Under the pieces are notes generated by a model that was not told the DNA's origin, made no database searches, and saw only the letters and a program-made list of their open reading frames with translations. Source: Mangrovimonas yunxiaonensis (GTDB taxonomy: Bacteria; Bacteroidota; Bacteroidia; Flavobacteriales; Flavobacteriaceae). Taken from it: DNA of 64,000 nucleotides. The stretch lies in assembly GCF_000733475.1 (NCBI RefSeq), contig NZ_JPFK01000007.1, positions 62,001 to 126,000 of the forward strand, in the 5' to 3' direction. The position numbers were made by a program, and so were the translations under genes. Below, one piece after another: positions 42,380-51,000 of the stretch (position 1 is the first letter of the stretch; each line of letters opens with the position of its first letter).

Positions 42380-43534
42380 TTATTTACTAATTACTTTTAT
42401 GGTGTTTTTTACATGCTCGGCAATTTGCCTTGCCGCATTAATATCTTCGTTAACAATAGTTACATGCCCCATTTTTCTAAATGGCCTAGTTTCTTTTTTG
42501 CCATAAATATGAGGGGTTACACCGTCCATTTTCATAATGGCATTGATGTTCTCGTAAACCACTTGGCCTGTATGGCCTTCGGCACCCACTAAATTTACCA
42601 TAATTCCGCCCACCTTACTTGCGGTTTGTCCTAGGGGTAAATTTAAAATAGCCCGTAGGTGTTGTTCAAACTGCGAGGTGTAACTGGCTTCAATGGTTTG
42701 GTGCCCAGAATTGTGGGGGCGTGGGGCAACTTCGTTTACCAAGATGTTGTCGTCTTGTGTTTGAAACATTTCTACAGCCAATAATCCTACATGGTTAAAC
42801 GCTTCGGAAACCTGTAAGGCAACCGCTTGCGCTTTTTTGGCTACGGCTGCATCAATTCTGGCAGGGCAGATAACGTACTCTACCTGGTTGGCTTCTGGAT
42901 GAAACTCCATTTCAACCACTGGAAAGGTTTTAACTTCGCCATTGACGTTTCTGGCCACAATAACGGCCAATTCGTTTTTAAACGGAATCATGCGTTCGGC
43001 AATACATTCTACGTTTGGTAGGCCCTTTAGGTCTTCAACATGTCTAACCACTTTTACGCCATTGCCATCGTAACCAAATTGGGCACTTTTCCAAACAAAA
43101 GGCAGTTCCAGACCACCATTGTTTAGGGCTTCCTTAATTTCGGAGGTATAGGCAAACCTAGAAAACGCGGCAGTAGGAATGTTGTGGTCTACATAAAACA
43201 GCTTTTGTTTTGCCTTGTTTTGAATGGTTCTTAGTGTTTTTGATGAAGGGTATACTTGTACCCCTTCTTTTTCTAAGATTTCCAAAGCATTAACGTTAAC
43301 GTTTTCAATCTCAATGGTTAGGGTGTTAACGCGTCGCCCAAAGGCCACAACGGTATCGTAGTCCATCAAGTCGCCTTGAAAAAACTCGTTACAGGCAATT
43401 TTAGAGGGGGCTTCATTACTGGGGTCTAAAACACAGGTGTAAATGTCAAATTTACGTGTGTTGTAAAGTAACATCTTACCAAGTTGCCCACCGCCAAGAA
43501 TGCCGAGTTTAAAGTCTGAAGAGAATAAGTCCAT
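42380..43534 (-). CDS. purK: N5-carboxyaminoimidazole ribonucleotide synthase
   Basis: An ATP-grasp enzyme of 384 residues that makes N5-CAIR from AIR, bicarbonate and ATP. Visible are LGILGGGQLGKML near the start, PFVWKSAQFGYDGNGV and the metal-binding NEVAPRPHNSGH. The start is ATG 43534, not the TTG seven codons upstream. A TACTTTTG box at 43553-43560 gives a leader of about 15 nt. Confidence 0.98.
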   Translation of the reverse strand: MDLFSSDFKLGILGGGQLGKMLLYNTRKFDIYTCVLDPSNEAPSKIACNEFFQGDLMDYDTVVAFGRRVNTLTIEIENVNVNALEILEKEGVQVYPSSKTLRTIQNKAKQKLFYVDHNIPTAAFSRFAYTSEIKEALNNGGLELPFVWKSAQFGYDGNGVKVVRHVEDLKGLPNVECIAERMIPFKNELAVIVARNVNGEVKTFPVVEMEFHPEANQVEYVICPARIDAAVAKKAQAVALQVSEAFNHVGLLAVEMFQTQDDNILVNEVAPRPHNSGHQTIEASYTSQFEQHLRAILNLPLGQTASKVGGIMVNLVGAEGHTGQVVYENINAIMKMDGVTPHIYGKKETRPFRKMGHVTIVNEDINAARQIAEHVKNTIKVISK

Positions 43535-43552
43535 GCAACGAAATATTTTCAG

Positions 43553-43560
43553 CAAAAGTA
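43553..43560 (-). promoter_or_regulatory. Predicted -7 box (TACTTTTG) for purKE
   Basis: Exact TAnnTTTG on the minus strand. A TTTG 16 bases upstream (43577-43580 on the plus strand as CAAA) could be the -33 element. Confidence 0.55.
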
Positions 43561-43635
43561 CAAATCAATGGGCTACCAAAAAAGCCAAAACTCAAACAAT
43601 GTAAAAGCAAATTCGCAAAACGTTAATCAAATGAT

Positions 43636-43643
43636 TATCTTTG
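43636..43643 (+). promoter_or_regulatory. Predicted -7 box (TATCTTTG) for the HPRT-Adk fusion gene
   Basis: Exact TAnnTTTG, with TTCG 20 bases upstream as a one-mismatch -33 element. Leader about 22 nt before ATG 43670. Confidence 0.55.
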
Positions 43644-43669
43644 CATTTCTAAAACTTAAAAAATACGTG

Positions 43670-44776
43670 ATGAAGCTTCACGACTTAGAATTTAAGCCGT
43701 TTATAAAGGCTGAAGAAATCGAAAAAACCGTAGCAAGGTTGGTTGGCGAAATTGCCGAAGATCTTAAGGATGAGGTTCCTGTATTTGTAGGGATTTTAAA
43801 TGGCTCGTTTATGTTTGTGAGCGATTTTGTAAAAGCCTATCCCAAGCCTTGCGAAGTAACCTTTATTAAGCTGGCTTCTTACGAAGGGGTCAAGTCGACA
43901 GACGATATACAGCGCCTTATAGGCCTAACACAAGACCTTACTGGCAGAACGGTTGTGGTTTTAGAAGACATTATCGATTCGGGTAAAACCTTGGCCGAAG
44001 TGCACCGTATTTTTAAAAACGAACGCGTGAAGGCTCTTAAAATAGCCACGCTGTTTTACAAACCCGAAGCGTATAAAAAAGATTTTAAACTACATTATGT
44101 TGGTATTGAAATTCCCACAAAATTTATTGTTGGTTATGGCCTTGACTATAACGGCTTGGGAAGGGATTTACCAGAAGTATACCAATTAAAAACAACACAA
44201 CACATGACAAATCTAGTCCTCTTTGGACCTCCAGGAGCAGGAAAAGGCACACAGGCAGAATTTTTAAAGGAAAAATACAATTTAGTACACATTTCAACAG
44301 GCGACGTGTTTCGATATAACATAAAAAACGAAACCGCTTTAGGCATGCTGGCCAAATCTTTTATGGATAAAGGCCAATTGGTGCCAGACCATGTTACCAT
44401 AGACATGCTTAATGCCGAAGTAGAAAAAAATACCGATGCGAATGGGTTTATTTTTGATGGTTTTCCAAGAACCAATGCACAGGCCGAGGCATTAGATAAA
44501 TTAATGGAAGAAAAAGATTCTCAGATTGATGGCATGATTGCCCTTGAAGTTGATGACGAGGTGTTGGTAAAACGTTTGTTGGAACGCGGAAAAACAAGTG
44601 GCCGCACCGACGATGCCGACGAAAATATTATAAGAAACCGCATTACCGAGTACTATAAGAAAACAGCCATTTTAAAAGAATTTTATTCGGCTCAGGATAA
44701 ATTCTATGGCGTTGATGGCGTAGGCAGTATAGAAGAAATTACCCAGCGTTTAAGCAAGGTAATAGACGCGCTTTAA
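43670..44776 (+). CDS. adk: Bifunctional hypoxanthine phosphoribosyltransferase / adenylate kinase
   Basis: A 368-residue fusion. Residues 1-178 are a purine phosphoribosyltransferase with the PRPP loop VVLEDIIDSGKTLAE (about 96-110). From Met179 on is a complete adenylate kinase with P-loop GPPGAGKGT, DGFPRT and the LID Arg residues (GRTDDADE). The short LID lacks zinc Cys. The proteins join directly (KTTQHMTNLVLFG). Such fusions are known in Flavobacteriia from memory. Start ATG 43670 fits the HPRT family. An in-frame ATG at 44204 with an A-rich leader might also give free Adk. Confidence 0.93.
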   Translation: MKLHDLEFKPFIKAEEIEKTVARLVGEIAEDLKDEVPVFVGILNGSFMFVSDFVKAYPKPCEVTFIKLASYEGVKSTDDIQRLIGLTQDLTGRTVVVLEDIIDSGKTLAEVHRIFKNERVKALKIATLFYKPEAYKKDFKLHYVGIEIPTKFIVGYGLDYNGLGRDLPEVYQLKTTQHMTNLVLFGPPGAGKGTQAEFLKEKYNLVHISTGDVFRYNIKNETALGMLAKSFMDKGQLVPDHVTIDMLNAEVEKNTDANGFIFDGFPRTNAQAEALDKLMEEKDSQIDGMIALEVDDEVLVKRLLERGKTSGRTDDADENIIRNRITEYYKKTAILKEFYSAQDKFYGVDGVGSIEEITQRLSKVIDAL

Positions 44777-44815
44777 CCGCTTTTTTTCTGCGTAAGCAGA
44801 GCTTAATTTAAAAGA

Positions 44816-44833
44816 TTCCCGTTTTCTCGGGAA
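44816..44833 (+). promoter_or_regulatory. Hairpin directly upstream of the obg start
   Basis: TTCCCG-TTTTCT-CGGGAA ends 6 bases before the ATG at 44840. No T-run follows, so it would form in the mRNA leader, where it could affect translation of obg or the decay of the transcript. Confidence 0.4.
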
Positions 44834-44839
44834 ACAACT

Positions 44840-45838
44840 ATGACAGAAGGAAATTTTGTAGACTACGTAAAACTGTATGTGTCATCGGGTAAAGGCGGAA
44901 AAGGTTCTGCCCACTTACACCGTGAAAAGTATATTGCCAAAGGCGGTCCAGACGGTGGCGATGGCGGCCGTGGCGGCAATGTTATTGTGCGGGGCAGCAA
45001 AAACCTTTGGACACTTTTCGAATACAAGTTTAAACGCCATTTTAGGGCCGGCCATGGTGGCGATGGTGGCAAGCAACGCAGCACAGGTGCCGACGGGGAG
45101 GATGTGTACATGAATGTGCCTTTAGGTACCGTAATTAGAGACAAAGCAACCAACAAGGTGCTTTTCGAAATTACCGAAAATGGCGAGGAAAAAATTATTG
45201 CCCAAGGCGGAAAAGGTGGTCGTGGGAATTGGCATTTTAAAAGTGCTACCAACCAAACCCCGCGTTATGCACAACCGGGCATTCCTGGAGAAGAAAAGGA
45301 GATTATTCTAGAGTTAAAAGTTCTGGCCGATGTTGGTCTTGTTGGTTTTCCAAATGCCGGAAAGTCAACTTTGCTCTCTGTCGTTACCGCAGCAAAGCCA
45401 AAAATTGCCGATTATGAGTTTACCACCCTAAAACCTAATTTGGGTATTGTAAAACACCGCGATTACCAAACGTTTGTTATGGCCGACATTCCCGGAATTA
45501 TAGAAGGGGCTGCTGAAGGAAAAGGATTGGGGCATTACTTTTTACGTCATATCGAGCGTAATTCTACGTTGTTGTTTTTAATTCCTGCCGATGCCGAGGA
45601 TATTAAACAACAATACGACATTCTGTTGAACGAACTAAAGCGCTACAACCCCGAAATGCTGGATAAAAATAGATTTATCGCCATTTCTAAAAGCGACATG
45701 TTAGATGACGAGCTAAAGGCAGAGCTAAAAGCCGAACTGGATAAAACACTGCCTGTAGAATATATGTTTATCTCATCGGTGGCACAGCAAGGTATTACGG
45801 CATTAAAAGATAAACTTTGGGAAATGCTTAACAGCTAA
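44840..45838 (+). CDS. obg: GTPase Obg (CgtA), ribosome assembly
   Basis: The 332-residue GTPase has the Gly-rich Obg fold (1-158, with repeated GGxGG turns) and a G domain with P-loop [10 protein letters not shown] (about 166-175), DIPGIIEGA and SKSD. The C-terminal OCT domain is absent, as usual for the shorter type. It binds the 50S subunit late in assembly and links to stress signals. It follows the purine fusion gene by 63 bp. Confidence 0.97.
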   Translation: MTEGNFVDYVKLYVSSGKGGKGSAHLHREKYIAKGGPDGGDGGRGGNVIVRGSKNLWTLFEYKFKRHFRAGHGGDGGKQRSTGADGEDVYMNVPLGTVIRDKATNKVLFEITENGEEKIIAQGGKGGRGNWHFKSATNQTPRYAQPGIPGEEKEIILELKVLADVGLVGFPNAGKSTLLSVVTAAKPKIADYEFTTLKPNLGIVKHRDYQTFVMADIPGIIEGAAEGKGLGHYFLRHIERNSTLLFLIPADAEDIKQQYDILLNELKRYNPEMLDKNRFIAISKSDMLDDELKAELKAELDKTLPVEYMFISSVAQQGITALKDKLWEMLNS

Positions 45839-45849
45839 ACTTAAAAACG

Positions 45850-46554
45850 GTGAGGGAGTTTGTTAAACGCGTAGTTGAACTTAACGATAACAGCCTAAGC
45901 AAGTGGTTTGCCTTTGGCATTCAAGTCTTAATTTTCTTATCGGTAATCGCCTTTACCGTAGAAACGCTTCCCGATTTAAAACCACAAACAAGAACCATTC
46001 TCCGCTCTATAGAGGTGGTTACCGTGATTATTTTTTCTTTGGAATACCTGCTACGTATCTATGCGGCCGATAACAAGCTTAAATTTGTATTTAGCTTTTA
46101 TGGCATTATCGATTTATTGGCCATTTTGCCATTTTATCTGGCTTTTGGTTTCGATTTAAGGTCGTTGCGAGCCTTACGGTTTTTAAGACTCTTTAGAATT
46201 TTAAAGCTGGTACGTTATAATAAGGCAATCGCGCATTTTACCCGCGCTGTAAAATCGGTAAAAGAAGAGATTGTACTGTTTGTAGTGGTAACCATGATTT
46301 TAATTTACTTTGCGGCAGTAGGGATTTACTATTTCGAAAATCAGGCACAGCCCGAAAATTTCTCATCGATTTTCGATAGCTTGTGGTGGGCTATCATAAC
46401 CCTAACAACTGTGGGGTATGGCGATGTTTACCCAATTACCGTAGGCGGGCGGGTATTTACATTCTTAATTTTAATGATTGGTCTTGGTATTGTAGCCATT
46501 CCTACTGGAATTATTTCTTCTGCCTTAACAAAATCACTAGACGAAAAAAAGTAA
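45850..46554 (+). CDS. Voltage-gated-type potassium channel
   Basis: A 234-residue six-helix ion transport protein. Helix S4 carries regularly spaced Arg (LRSLRALRFLRLFRILKLVR, about 103-122), and the selectivity filter TVGYGD is at 187-192. No cytosolic RCK domain follows, so it may gate by voltage alone. It begins with GTG at 45850, 11 bp after obg, and is probably co-transcribed with it. Confidence 0.93.
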   Translation: MREFVKRVVELNDNSLSKWFAFGIQVLIFLSVIAFTVETLPDLKPQTRTILRSIEVVTVIIFSLEYLLRIYAADNKLKFVFSFYGIIDLLAILPFYLAFGFDLRSLRALRFLRLFRILKLVRYNKAIAHFTRAVKSVKEEIVLFVVVTMILIYFAAVGIYYFENQAQPENFSSIFDSLWWAIITLTTVGYGDVYPITVGGRVFTFLILMIGLGIVAIPTGIISSALTKSLDEKK

Positions 46555-46657
46555 TTATCTACCCCTGAATATCTGGTATTAAAACCCTTTCAGAACGCTT
46601 AAATTATAGCTATCTTTATGGCAATAAGCCTTTGGGCGGTTTAATGTTAGTCATGTT

Positions 46658-47176
46658 ATGAAGTACGCTGTGTTTTTGTTGCTGTTGGCAATGGTGTCTT
46701 GTGCACCCATTAAAGTAGCCTATGATTTTGATGAAACGGTAACATTTTCACAATACAGAAGTTATAACTATTATTCTAATAGCGAATCGGGCTTAAGCGA
46801 GCTGGACAACAAGCGGTTGTTACAGCTGCTAGATGAAACCTTACAACAACGCGGATTTTCACTATCAGATACGCCAGATTTTTACATTGCCATTCAAAGC
46901 AGTACCTATCAAACACCCAATAGAAGCAGCGTGGGAATTGGTATAGGTAGCAGTGGCCGAAATGTGGGTGGTGGCATATCAATAGGTGTGCCCGTTGGCG
47001 AAGCCAATGTAACCAGAACCATTCAGTTTGATTTTGTAGATGAAGACGGGAGCGGCCTATTTTGGCAAGCTGTTAGCGAAAGTGCTTTTAATCCAAACGA
47101 TTCTCCCGAAAAACGAACGGCACAATTACAGGCTATAGTAGAAAAAGTACTCGAGGGATTTCCGCCTAAACAGTAA
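46658..47176 (+). CDS. DUF4136 family lipoprotein
   Basis: The 172-residue protein has a lipobox (LLLLAMVSCAP, Cys near 16), so it is likely an outer- or inner-membrane lipoprotein. The body shows the DUF4136 pattern: YDFDETVTFSQYRSYNYY at the start and PFD/EGFPP-type end (VLEGFPPK). A Gly/Ser-rich middle (GIGIGSSGRNVGGG) is typical. Function is unknown. Confidence 0.9.
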   Translation: MKYAVFLLLLAMVSCAPIKVAYDFDETVTFSQYRSYNYYSNSESGLSELDNKRLLQLLDETLQQRGFSLSDTPDFYIAIQSSTYQTPNRSSVGIGIGSSGRNVGGGISIGVPVGEANVTRTIQFDFVDEDGSGLFWQAVSESAFNPNDSPEKRTAQLQAIVEKVLEGFPPKQ

Positions 47177-47223
47177 TCCTGCAATCTTAAGAAATTATAG
47201 GGCTGTTTGGGTTTTTCATTTTG

Positions 47224-47231
47224 TAACTTTG
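47224..47231 (+). promoter_or_regulatory. Predicted -7 box (TAACTTTG) for the SDR gene at 47.2 kb
   Basis: Exact TAnnTTTG with a leader of about 12 nt before ATG 47249. Confidence 0.5.
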
Positions 47232-47248
47232 ATAAAAAATAAGACCAT

Positions 47249-47974
47249 ATGGAAACTACAACACATAAAGTTGCCTTAATTACGGGCGGCACAAAAGGCA
47301 TTGGTTTTGGCATAGCCAAAGCTTTATTAGACCAAAATATTAATGTCGCCATTACCAGTAGAAGCAGCGCCAAAGCCCACGAAGCGGCTGGCAAGCTTAA
47401 TGCACAATCTAAAACCGATGCTAAGGTGTTTGGCTTAAAAGCCGATGTGCGCAGTTTAAAAAGTCAACAGGAAGCCGTTAACGATGTTTTAAAGGAGTTT
47501 GGGCAATTGGATATTGTTGTTGCTAATGCCGGGTTAGGACATTTTGCAAGCATTGAGGACATAACGCCAGAACAATGGCAGGAGACCATAGACACCAATT
47601 TAACAGGGCCATTTAACACCATAAAAGCCAGCGTTGATGCCCTTAAAAAAAGCAAGGGGTACTACATTACCATTTCCAGTTTGGCAGGTACCAATTTTTT
47701 TGCCAAGGGTTCTGCCTATAATGCCAGTAAATTTGGGTTAACAGGCTTTACACAAGCGGTCATGTTAGATTTGAGACAGCAGGGCGTTAAGGTGAGTACC
47801 ATTATGCCGGGATCGGTATCGACTTATTTTAACGGTAACGAGCCTAGTGATAGCGATGCTTGGAAAATTCAGAGTGAGGATATTGGCGAGCTTGTGGTTG
47901 ATTTAATTAAAATGAATCCACGAACTTTGCCCAGTAAAATAGAAGTTAGGCCAAGTATACCGCCAAGTAAATAA
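47249..47974 (+). CDS. Classical short-chain dehydrogenase/reductase
   Basis: The 241-residue enzyme has the nucleotide motif TGGTKGIG (12-19), NAG (93-95), N117 and the intact catalytic set S143/S144, Y157 and K161 (GSAYNASK). In contrast to the SDR of the kynurenine operon, catalysis should be normal. It resembles 3-oxoacyl-ACP reductase-like SDRs; the substrate is unknown. It stands alone with its own promoter and terminator. Confidence 0.9.
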   Translation: METTTHKVALITGGTKGIGFGIAKALLDQNINVAITSRSSAKAHEAAGKLNAQSKTDAKVFGLKADVRSLKSQQEAVNDVLKEFGQLDIVVANAGLGHFASIEDITPEQWQETIDTNLTGPFNTIKASVDALKKSKGYYITISSLAGTNFFAKGSAYNASKFGLTGFTQAVMLDLRQQGVKVSTIMPGSVSTYFNGNEPSDSDAWKIQSEDIGELVVDLIKMNPRTLPSKIEVRPSIPPSK

Positions 47975-48010
47975 AAAAAATCGGTTTCATTTTGAAACCG
48001 ATTTTTTTTA
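47975..48010. terminator. Bidirectional rho-independent terminator
   Basis: AAATCGGTTTC-ATTTT-GAAACCGATTT with long A and T flanks. It is shared by the SDR gene and the convergent macroglobulin gene. Confidence 0.93.
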
Positions 48011-48013
48011 TGG

Positions 48014-51000
48014 TTAATTTTTAACCGAAATCCTAACACCTTCACTATGGCTACTAAACTCTGGAGCATACATGCTTTGTATGGTGGTTATACCATTGCT
48101 CATAACACCGGCGTTGTTCACGCGTAAATCGTATTCAAACACATAAATGCCTTTGGGTAAGTAGTCGAAAAAGAAATTGGTGCTGGCATCTTTGGTGCTT
48201 TCGTAATAGCCTAAACCATCCTGCCATTTGTATTGCGAGAGTACATTTACAGGTTCTAGTCCAGCTGCGCGCATGTCTTTCATATGAAGAAATTCCATGT
48301 CGCGATCGCTTCGTAATTCGATATGCACACGTACCAAGTCGCCAACCTTTAATGGGGTTTCGGGTGTTATTTCGGTAATCACTTCACCGGTGTCTGTATT
48401 CTTTTTCTTGAATAATTTCTTCTTCAGTTTTAAAGGCGTTTCTGCCGAGGTGATGTTATCCAAATCTTCGAAATATTGCCAGTACAATCCGCCCCAAGCT
48501 ATGCCGTCGCCTTTTTTGGTTAGGGTTACGTTGGCCATATTGGGTGTAATTTCCGAAGCCTCCCAAGAGGTTTTGTAATAGCCTGTTCCAGCTTCAACGG
48601 TTACATTGTCTATTTTTGAAGGTTCAAGTGGCTCGCCACCAACCCAAACAGCAACGGCATCTGTAACGCTTAACCAATCGCTGCCTTGTAATAACAGGGC
48701 ATAAACCGCATTGGCAGTGGCTTTGGTGGTTTCCCATTTATTGGTTTGTTTGTTTTTAAGCAGCCAGATTTTTAGGTTGTCGATGGTTTCGAGGTTTTCC
48801 ACTTCACTCTGAAAAATGGTGCCAACTTCAGAAAACGCTTCAATCATTAGAGCTTGGGTTTCTATAGGGGCCTGATGCCAATACCATGAGGCTGTGTTTG
48901 CTTTCCAGTACATGCCCAATTCGTCGTTGGTAATGCTATTTTCTTTTAGCGATTTTAAAATGCTTTCGGCTGTCTTATCATCCTGCATTCTATGGGTAAT
49001 TAGTGCCATTAAGCCTTTGGAGTATAACGAGCGTTTTAACCAATACGTTTTAATTTGCGCGTGGTAGTATTGGGTAATGTCTTGCACTTCTTTTGAGGAT
49101 TTAATTTCTGGGAAGAAGCTTCGCATATACAAATAGTGCAATTGGGTATAGCTTAGGTGGTCTTTGCTTAAATCGACATTTTTGTTGTATTTGGTCAAGT
49201 TTTTATACTCGGTTACAAATTCTGAATCGAGATAGGCAATGGCTTTGTTAATCATAGATGTCTCGACTGCGCCCGACGTAACATTGAGGTGCTTTAAATG
49301 CCCGAATCCAGCAATGATGTGTTGGCTGATAAAACGGTTTGGTCGCCCGCCGTTAAACCATGGCCAAGCTCCATTGTCCATTTGGTTTTGCTTTAATTTT
49401 TGTAAGGTGTTTTGTAGCTCGTCAGTCATTTTGTTGAGGTCAAACAACAAGGCAATGCGTTTTTTCTGTTCGGTTTCGCTTTGGGCATCGCGCAGCCAAG
49501 GGGTTTCTTGAATGAGTATGTTTTTTAAATCCTCGTTCTTTTCAAGATTGCTAATAAGCGCATCTTGAGCCCCCCATTGCTTAAAGACCTCTTGAATTCT
49601 TGGGTTGTTATTTGCAATATGACTTGCCAAGGCATTAGCGTAATATCGGCTAAAGGTTTGCTCGTTGCAATCGTACGGATATTCCATTAAATACGGCAAC
49701 GCCTGAACCGCATACCAAGCCGGGTTGGAAGTCATTTCTAAAGTTAATTTATGATGCTTTAAGGTTGTAGAACTTGTCGAGGCCAATTTGTCTAGCGTAA
49801 AGGTTCTGGTCTCGTTGCTTTTTATCCACATGGGTAAGGTTTCGGTTACCAACATGCGGTTTGACAATACTGGCAACGCATTTTGTTCACCATCGCTAAA
49901 ATCACCGGCTTTGGCTACAATTTTGTATTGCAGGGCATTTACGGTTTCAGGAATGGATAAATCCCAAGAGACTTGGGTGTTTCCATGTTGTTCAACAGAA
50001 AAGTTCTCAACGGCATTCGAACGGATTATCGATTCGGTAATGGCTTTTCCTGTCATGGCATCGAGCAATTGCAATTGTGCTTGTCCGGATAGGGGGGTGT
50101 CGGATAGGTTGGCAATTTTAGTACTTATGGTAATCTTATCGCCATGGCGTAAAAAACGCGGGGTATTAGGCATGACCATGAGTTCTTTTTGGGTCACGGT
50201 TTCTAGACTGGTTACAGTGCTTTCCAAAGTTTTGGTATGTGCCAAAAGTTGCAGTTTCCATTGGGTTAAGGCTTCTGGTGTGGTGAAACTAAAACTTACA
50301 TTGCCATCTTTGTCTGTGAGCAATTGCGGATAGAAGAAGGCGGTTTCCTGCAGGTTTTTGCGAGTTTGTATTTGAGTAAGTTGGCTTAACCCTTGTTTGG
50401 TTGTGATAATTATTACACCGTTTTCCCCTTTTTCACCATATAGTGCTGTGGCTTCAGAGCCTTTTAAAGCTTTGATGCTCAAAATATCATCTTCTGAGAT
50501 GTTTGCGAGACTAGTAGTTGGTTGACCATCAACAATAAATAATGGAGATGTTTTGTTATCATTAATATTAGAGCTGCCTCTTAAAATAATCTTAGTGTTG
50601 TTGCCTGGTTGTCCATTATTAGTTACAATATTAATACCTGCAATTTTTCCTTCAAGTGCTTGAGCAAAATTAGTATTGGCAGCTTCTTCATCCATTTCAG
50701 CCTCTTGTACTTCTTCTGCAACCATTTCGTTTATGGCAATGCCAGATGCTTTGCTACGTAACATTTGGTAGCGGTTTCCACCAAAATGTAGTCCAAACCA
50801 ATTTAGCTGACTGTATTGTTGTAAGGGGTAGTTGGCACGCAAGCGGTCTTGGTTGTAAACCTTAAATCCATTAACTGCAAAACTTAAATGGGCATTTCTG
50901 CGCAAATACGAATTGTAAATAGGCTGCTGCAACGGACTAAAACGCCAATCATGCGGTTTAAATTGATCCAAGGATTTATCGTACATGCTAGCCAAAAGCT

